From: Desulfomonile tiedjei
GTDB taxonomy: Bacteria > Desulfobacterota > Desulfomonilia > Desulfomonilales > Desulfomonilaceae
NCBI GenBank assembly: GCA_016218715.1
Contig: JACRDG010000112.1
Location: 1-64,000, forward strand
Length of the DNA stretch: 64,000 bases
Reading direction: 5' to 3'
Below the pieces are notes generated by a model that was not told the DNA's origin, did no database searches, and worked only from the letters and a program-made list of their open reading frames with translations. Below, piece by piece: positions 61,823 to 64,000 of this stretch. Position numbers and translations under genes: made by a program. The stretch's first letter is position 1; each line of letters starts with the position of its first letter.

Positions 61823-64000
61823 ATGCGGGACGATTTCGCCACCACCAGAGAACTCGCCGACGAATTGATGGACCTCCGCGCGCGAATAGCGGAATTGGAA
61901 GCATGGAAGGCGGAACATCGCTGGGACGCGAAGGCCCTCCGGGAATCAGAGGCCAAGTTCCGTAACCTGACCGAAAAATCGGTGGTGGGGGTCTTCCTTA
62001 TTCGCGGTGGCGTCTTCCGATATGTGAATCCCAAGATGGCCGACATATTCGGCTACACGGTAGACGAACTGATCGACACACGTGAAGTCCGGACCATCGT
62101 TTTTGGGGACGATTGGCCGCGTGTGGACCGGAGTTTGAACGACCCGGCGAGCGTGCAAGGTCGCTCGTTTAACCACCAGTTCAGGGGGATCAGAAAAGAC
62201 GGCGAGGTCGTTCACATCGAGGTTTACGCCACCGGCATGGATTACGGCGGCGAGGCTACGCTTATCGGGACTTTGGTCGACGTCACGAAGCGGGTCCGGG
62301 CCGAAGCCGATCTGGCCACCGAACTGAGAAAGTTCCAGGCCTTGTACGATCTGGCCGTGGCCATGACGTCCGAACGGAGCTTGGATGAAAATCTCTTACT
62401 GGTGGTAGAGAAGAGCAGAGTGCTGCTCCAAGGAGACTCTTCGTACATCGCCCTGTGCGACAAGACCAGGGGCGACGTGTACATGCATTCCCTCGTAGGC
62501 ATAAACACCGAAGCTTTCAAGAAAATGCGACTGCCATTCGGCGCCGGCCTCGGGGGAAAGGTCGCGGTCACCGGTAGGCCGCGCATTGTGGATAACTATT
62601 TCGAAGAGGTCGACTCGACGGTGCATCCCATCGTCCGGGCCGAAGGCCTGATCTCCGGGGTGGCAGTCCCTATTCAAATGGGCGAAACGAATCTCGGGGT
62701 GCTCTACGTGTTCAACCGGACCCGCACCACATTTACCCGGTCGGACGTCGATGCGCTCTCGCTGCTCGGAAACCTTGCCGCAGTTGAAATTGCCCGGCGG
62801 CGGACCGAAGAAGAGCTGCTCGGGGCCCGGGCCGAACTCGAAATGAGAGTTGGAGAACGCACGGCAGAATTGCGCCAGGCCAACGAACGATTGCAGATCG
62901 AAGTCGCCCAGCGAGTGCGAGCGGACCAGGAACTCCGCGAGAGCGAAGAGCGCTACCGCACCCTCGTCGAAGAGAGTTTTGATGGAATACTCGTCCACAA
63001 GGGGGGCGCGATCATTTTCGCCAATGCGAGCTTGTATCGGATGCTCGGATACGAAATCGACGAACTCCAGGGTAAAGATGCGTGGAGCATCTGCCACCCC
63101 GAAGACCGGACGATAGCGAAAAAATTGGCCCTGGCACGCATGCGGGGTGAAAAGGTCCCCGCTCAGTACGAAATGAGGCTCATCCGCCGGGACGGCTCGG
63201 TGTTCGATGTGGAGATCAACGCCAGACTCGTGGAGTTCGGCGGCGGGAGAGCCGTTCAGGTCTGCGTGCGAGACATTACCGAGCGCAAACGGGCTGCAGA
63301 AGCTTTAAGGGCCTCCGAGGAGAAATACCGGCTCGTAGTGGAGAACGCGAGCGACGCGATTCTCGTCATTCAGGACGGCATGCTCAAGTTTGTAAATCCC
63401 AAGGCAAAGGAAATTCTCGGTTATACGGAAGAAGAACTGATGTCGAGACCCTTGCAGGTCTTCCTGCACCCTGACGATCGGCAGATCGCATGGACCAGAT
63501 ACAGGAAGCGCCTGCAGGGAGAACCCGTACCACGCGATTATCCGTTGAGAATTCTTGACCGAGACGGGAATATCCGGTGGCTCGAAGTGAACGCGGTCTT
63601 GATCGACTGGGGAGGCAGACCGGCAACGCTCAATTTCGCCAGTGACATAACCGCGAAACGGAAAACCGAACAGGAACTCATAAAGATCGAGAAACTCGAA
63701 TCGCTGGGCATTCTTGCCGGTGGGATCGCTCACGACTTCAACAACATCATGACCGCGATCCTGGGCAATATTTCGGTGGCAAAGATGTGCCTGGGTGATG
63801 ACGGCAAGGTCGTCACCCGACTGTCCGATGCGGAGAAGGCATGTCTCCACGCCCAAGGTTTGACGCAACAGCTCCTCACATTCGCCAAAGGCGGCACGCC
63901 CATCAGAAAGCTGGCGACCGTCGGCGACATGATCCGTGACGCGTGCCAGTTTGCGCTCATGGGCTCGAACATCAAATGCGACTTCTCGTTCCCTGACGAC
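61823..64000 (+). CDS. Multi-PAS/GAF sensor histidine kinase (3' end cut by the window)
   Basis: This cytoplasmic kinase, 726 residues visible, has no membrane span. Domains: a coiled coil at the N-terminus (1-45), PAS (about 45-170), GAF (about 180-335, with F-G-A-G-L-G-G-K-V-A-V-T-G-R-P), a coiled coil, PAS (375-495), PAS (495-615), and HisKA with His637 in G-I-A-H-D-F-N-N-I-M. The HATPase domain and anything after it, perhaps a receiver, lie beyond the edge. PAS domains carry N-R and E-R-K-R style links. The start ATG follows AAGG. No haem or flavin site is obvious. It is divergent from the methyltransferase gene. Confidence 0.9.
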   Translation, partial: MRDDFATTRELADELMDLRARIAELEAWKAEHRWDAKALRESEAKFRNLTEKSVVGVFLIRGGVFRYVNPKMADIFGYTVDELIDTREVRTIVFGDDWPRVDRSLNDPASVQGRSFNHQFRGIRKDGEVVHIEVYATGMDYGGEATLIGTLVDVTKRVRAEADLATELRKFQALYDLAVAMTSERSLDENLLLVVEKSRVLLQGDSSYIALCDKTRGDVYMHSLVGINTEAFKKMRLPFGAGLGGKVAVTGRPRIVDNYFEEVDSTVHPIVRAEGLISGVAVPIQMGETNLGVLYVFNRTRTTFTRSDVDALSLLGNLAAVEIARRRTEEELLGARAELEMRVGERTAELRQANERLQIEVAQRVRADQELRESEERYRTLVEESFDGILVHKGGAIIFANASLYRMLGYEIDELQGKDAWSICHPEDRTIAKKLALARMRGEKVPAQYEMRLIRRDGSVFDVEINARLVEFGGGRAVQVCVRDITERKRAAEALRASEEKYRLVVENASDAILVIQDGMLKFVNPKAKEILGYTEEELMSRPLQVFLHPDDRQIAWTRYRKRLQGEPVPRDYPLRILDRDGNIRWLEVNAVLIDWGGRPATLNFASDITAKRKTEQELIKIEKLESLGILAGGIAHDFNNIMTAILGNISVAKMCLGDDGKVVTRLSDAEKACLHAQGLTQQLLTFAKGGTPIRKLATVGDMIRDACQFALMGSNIKCDFSFPDD

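Overview
This is a 64 kb stretch of a GC-rich bacterial chromosome. By eye, composition, gene style and ribosome-binding sites are even throughout. It looks like an anaerobic or facultative Gram-negative bacterium, most like the Desulfobacterota (deltaproteobacteria). The basis is a lutABC lactate module, three AMP-forming acyl-CoA synthetases with an acetate-type symporter/histidine kinase, tandem cNMP-CBS-DUF294 proteins, several PAS/PilZ kinases, periplasmic cytochrome c peroxidase and short palindromic intergenic repeats. The lineage is an inference; there is no rRNA, tRNA, insertion sequence, prophage or CRISPR array to anchor it.

Layout. 1-2.6 kb: lutCBA (minus). 2.7-9 kb: envelope/glycan genes, namely a GT2-methyltransferase fusion, a GT-C-like membrane protein, an isoprenylcysteine-methyltransferase-like protein and a TMTC-like TPR membrane protein. 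9-12.3 kb: class V aminotransferase, RNase H-like (YprB-type) nuclease, DUF169 protein. 12.4-15.7 kb: a PilZ-PAS hybrid histidine kinase divergent from a small zinc-ribbon protein that shares its N-terminal module. 16-27 kb: a one-direction cluster of unusual genes: two unknown proteins, an NrdG-like radical SAM protein, a Ycf46-type AAA+ ATPase, a HEAT/WD40 protein, a GrpE-like plus Hsp70-like pair, a DUF1257 (Ycf35-type) protein, a DUF2997 protein and a membrane protein. This is the best candidate for an undescribed system here.

27-45 kb: carboxylic-acid activation and sensing. It holds an acyl-CoA synthetase, a GNAT acetyltransferase, acetyl-CoA synthetase, two tandem cNMP/CBS/DUF294 proteins, a DEDDh exonuclease, a symporter-histidine kinase with two response regulators, and a propionyl-CoA-synthetase-like enzyme. 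45.9-53.8 kb: a copper/silver efflux operon (small Cys-rich secreted protein, CusB, CusA, two NosL-like chaperones) behind a clear sigma-70 promoter. 53.9-55.6 kb: di-haem cytochrome c peroxidase and a small Cys-rich secreted protein. 56-61.6 kb: two tandem TMTC-like TPR membrane proteins and a SAM methyltransferase. 61.8 kb to the end: a multi-PAS/GAF histidine kinase cut by the window edge.

Together the genes describe lactate, acetate and propionate use with matching signal transduction, surface glycosylation, and copper/peroxide defence, plus the AAA+/chaperone/DUF1257 cluster of unknown role. Intergenic gaps carry several families of palindromic repeats, including a ~180 bp element present twice.
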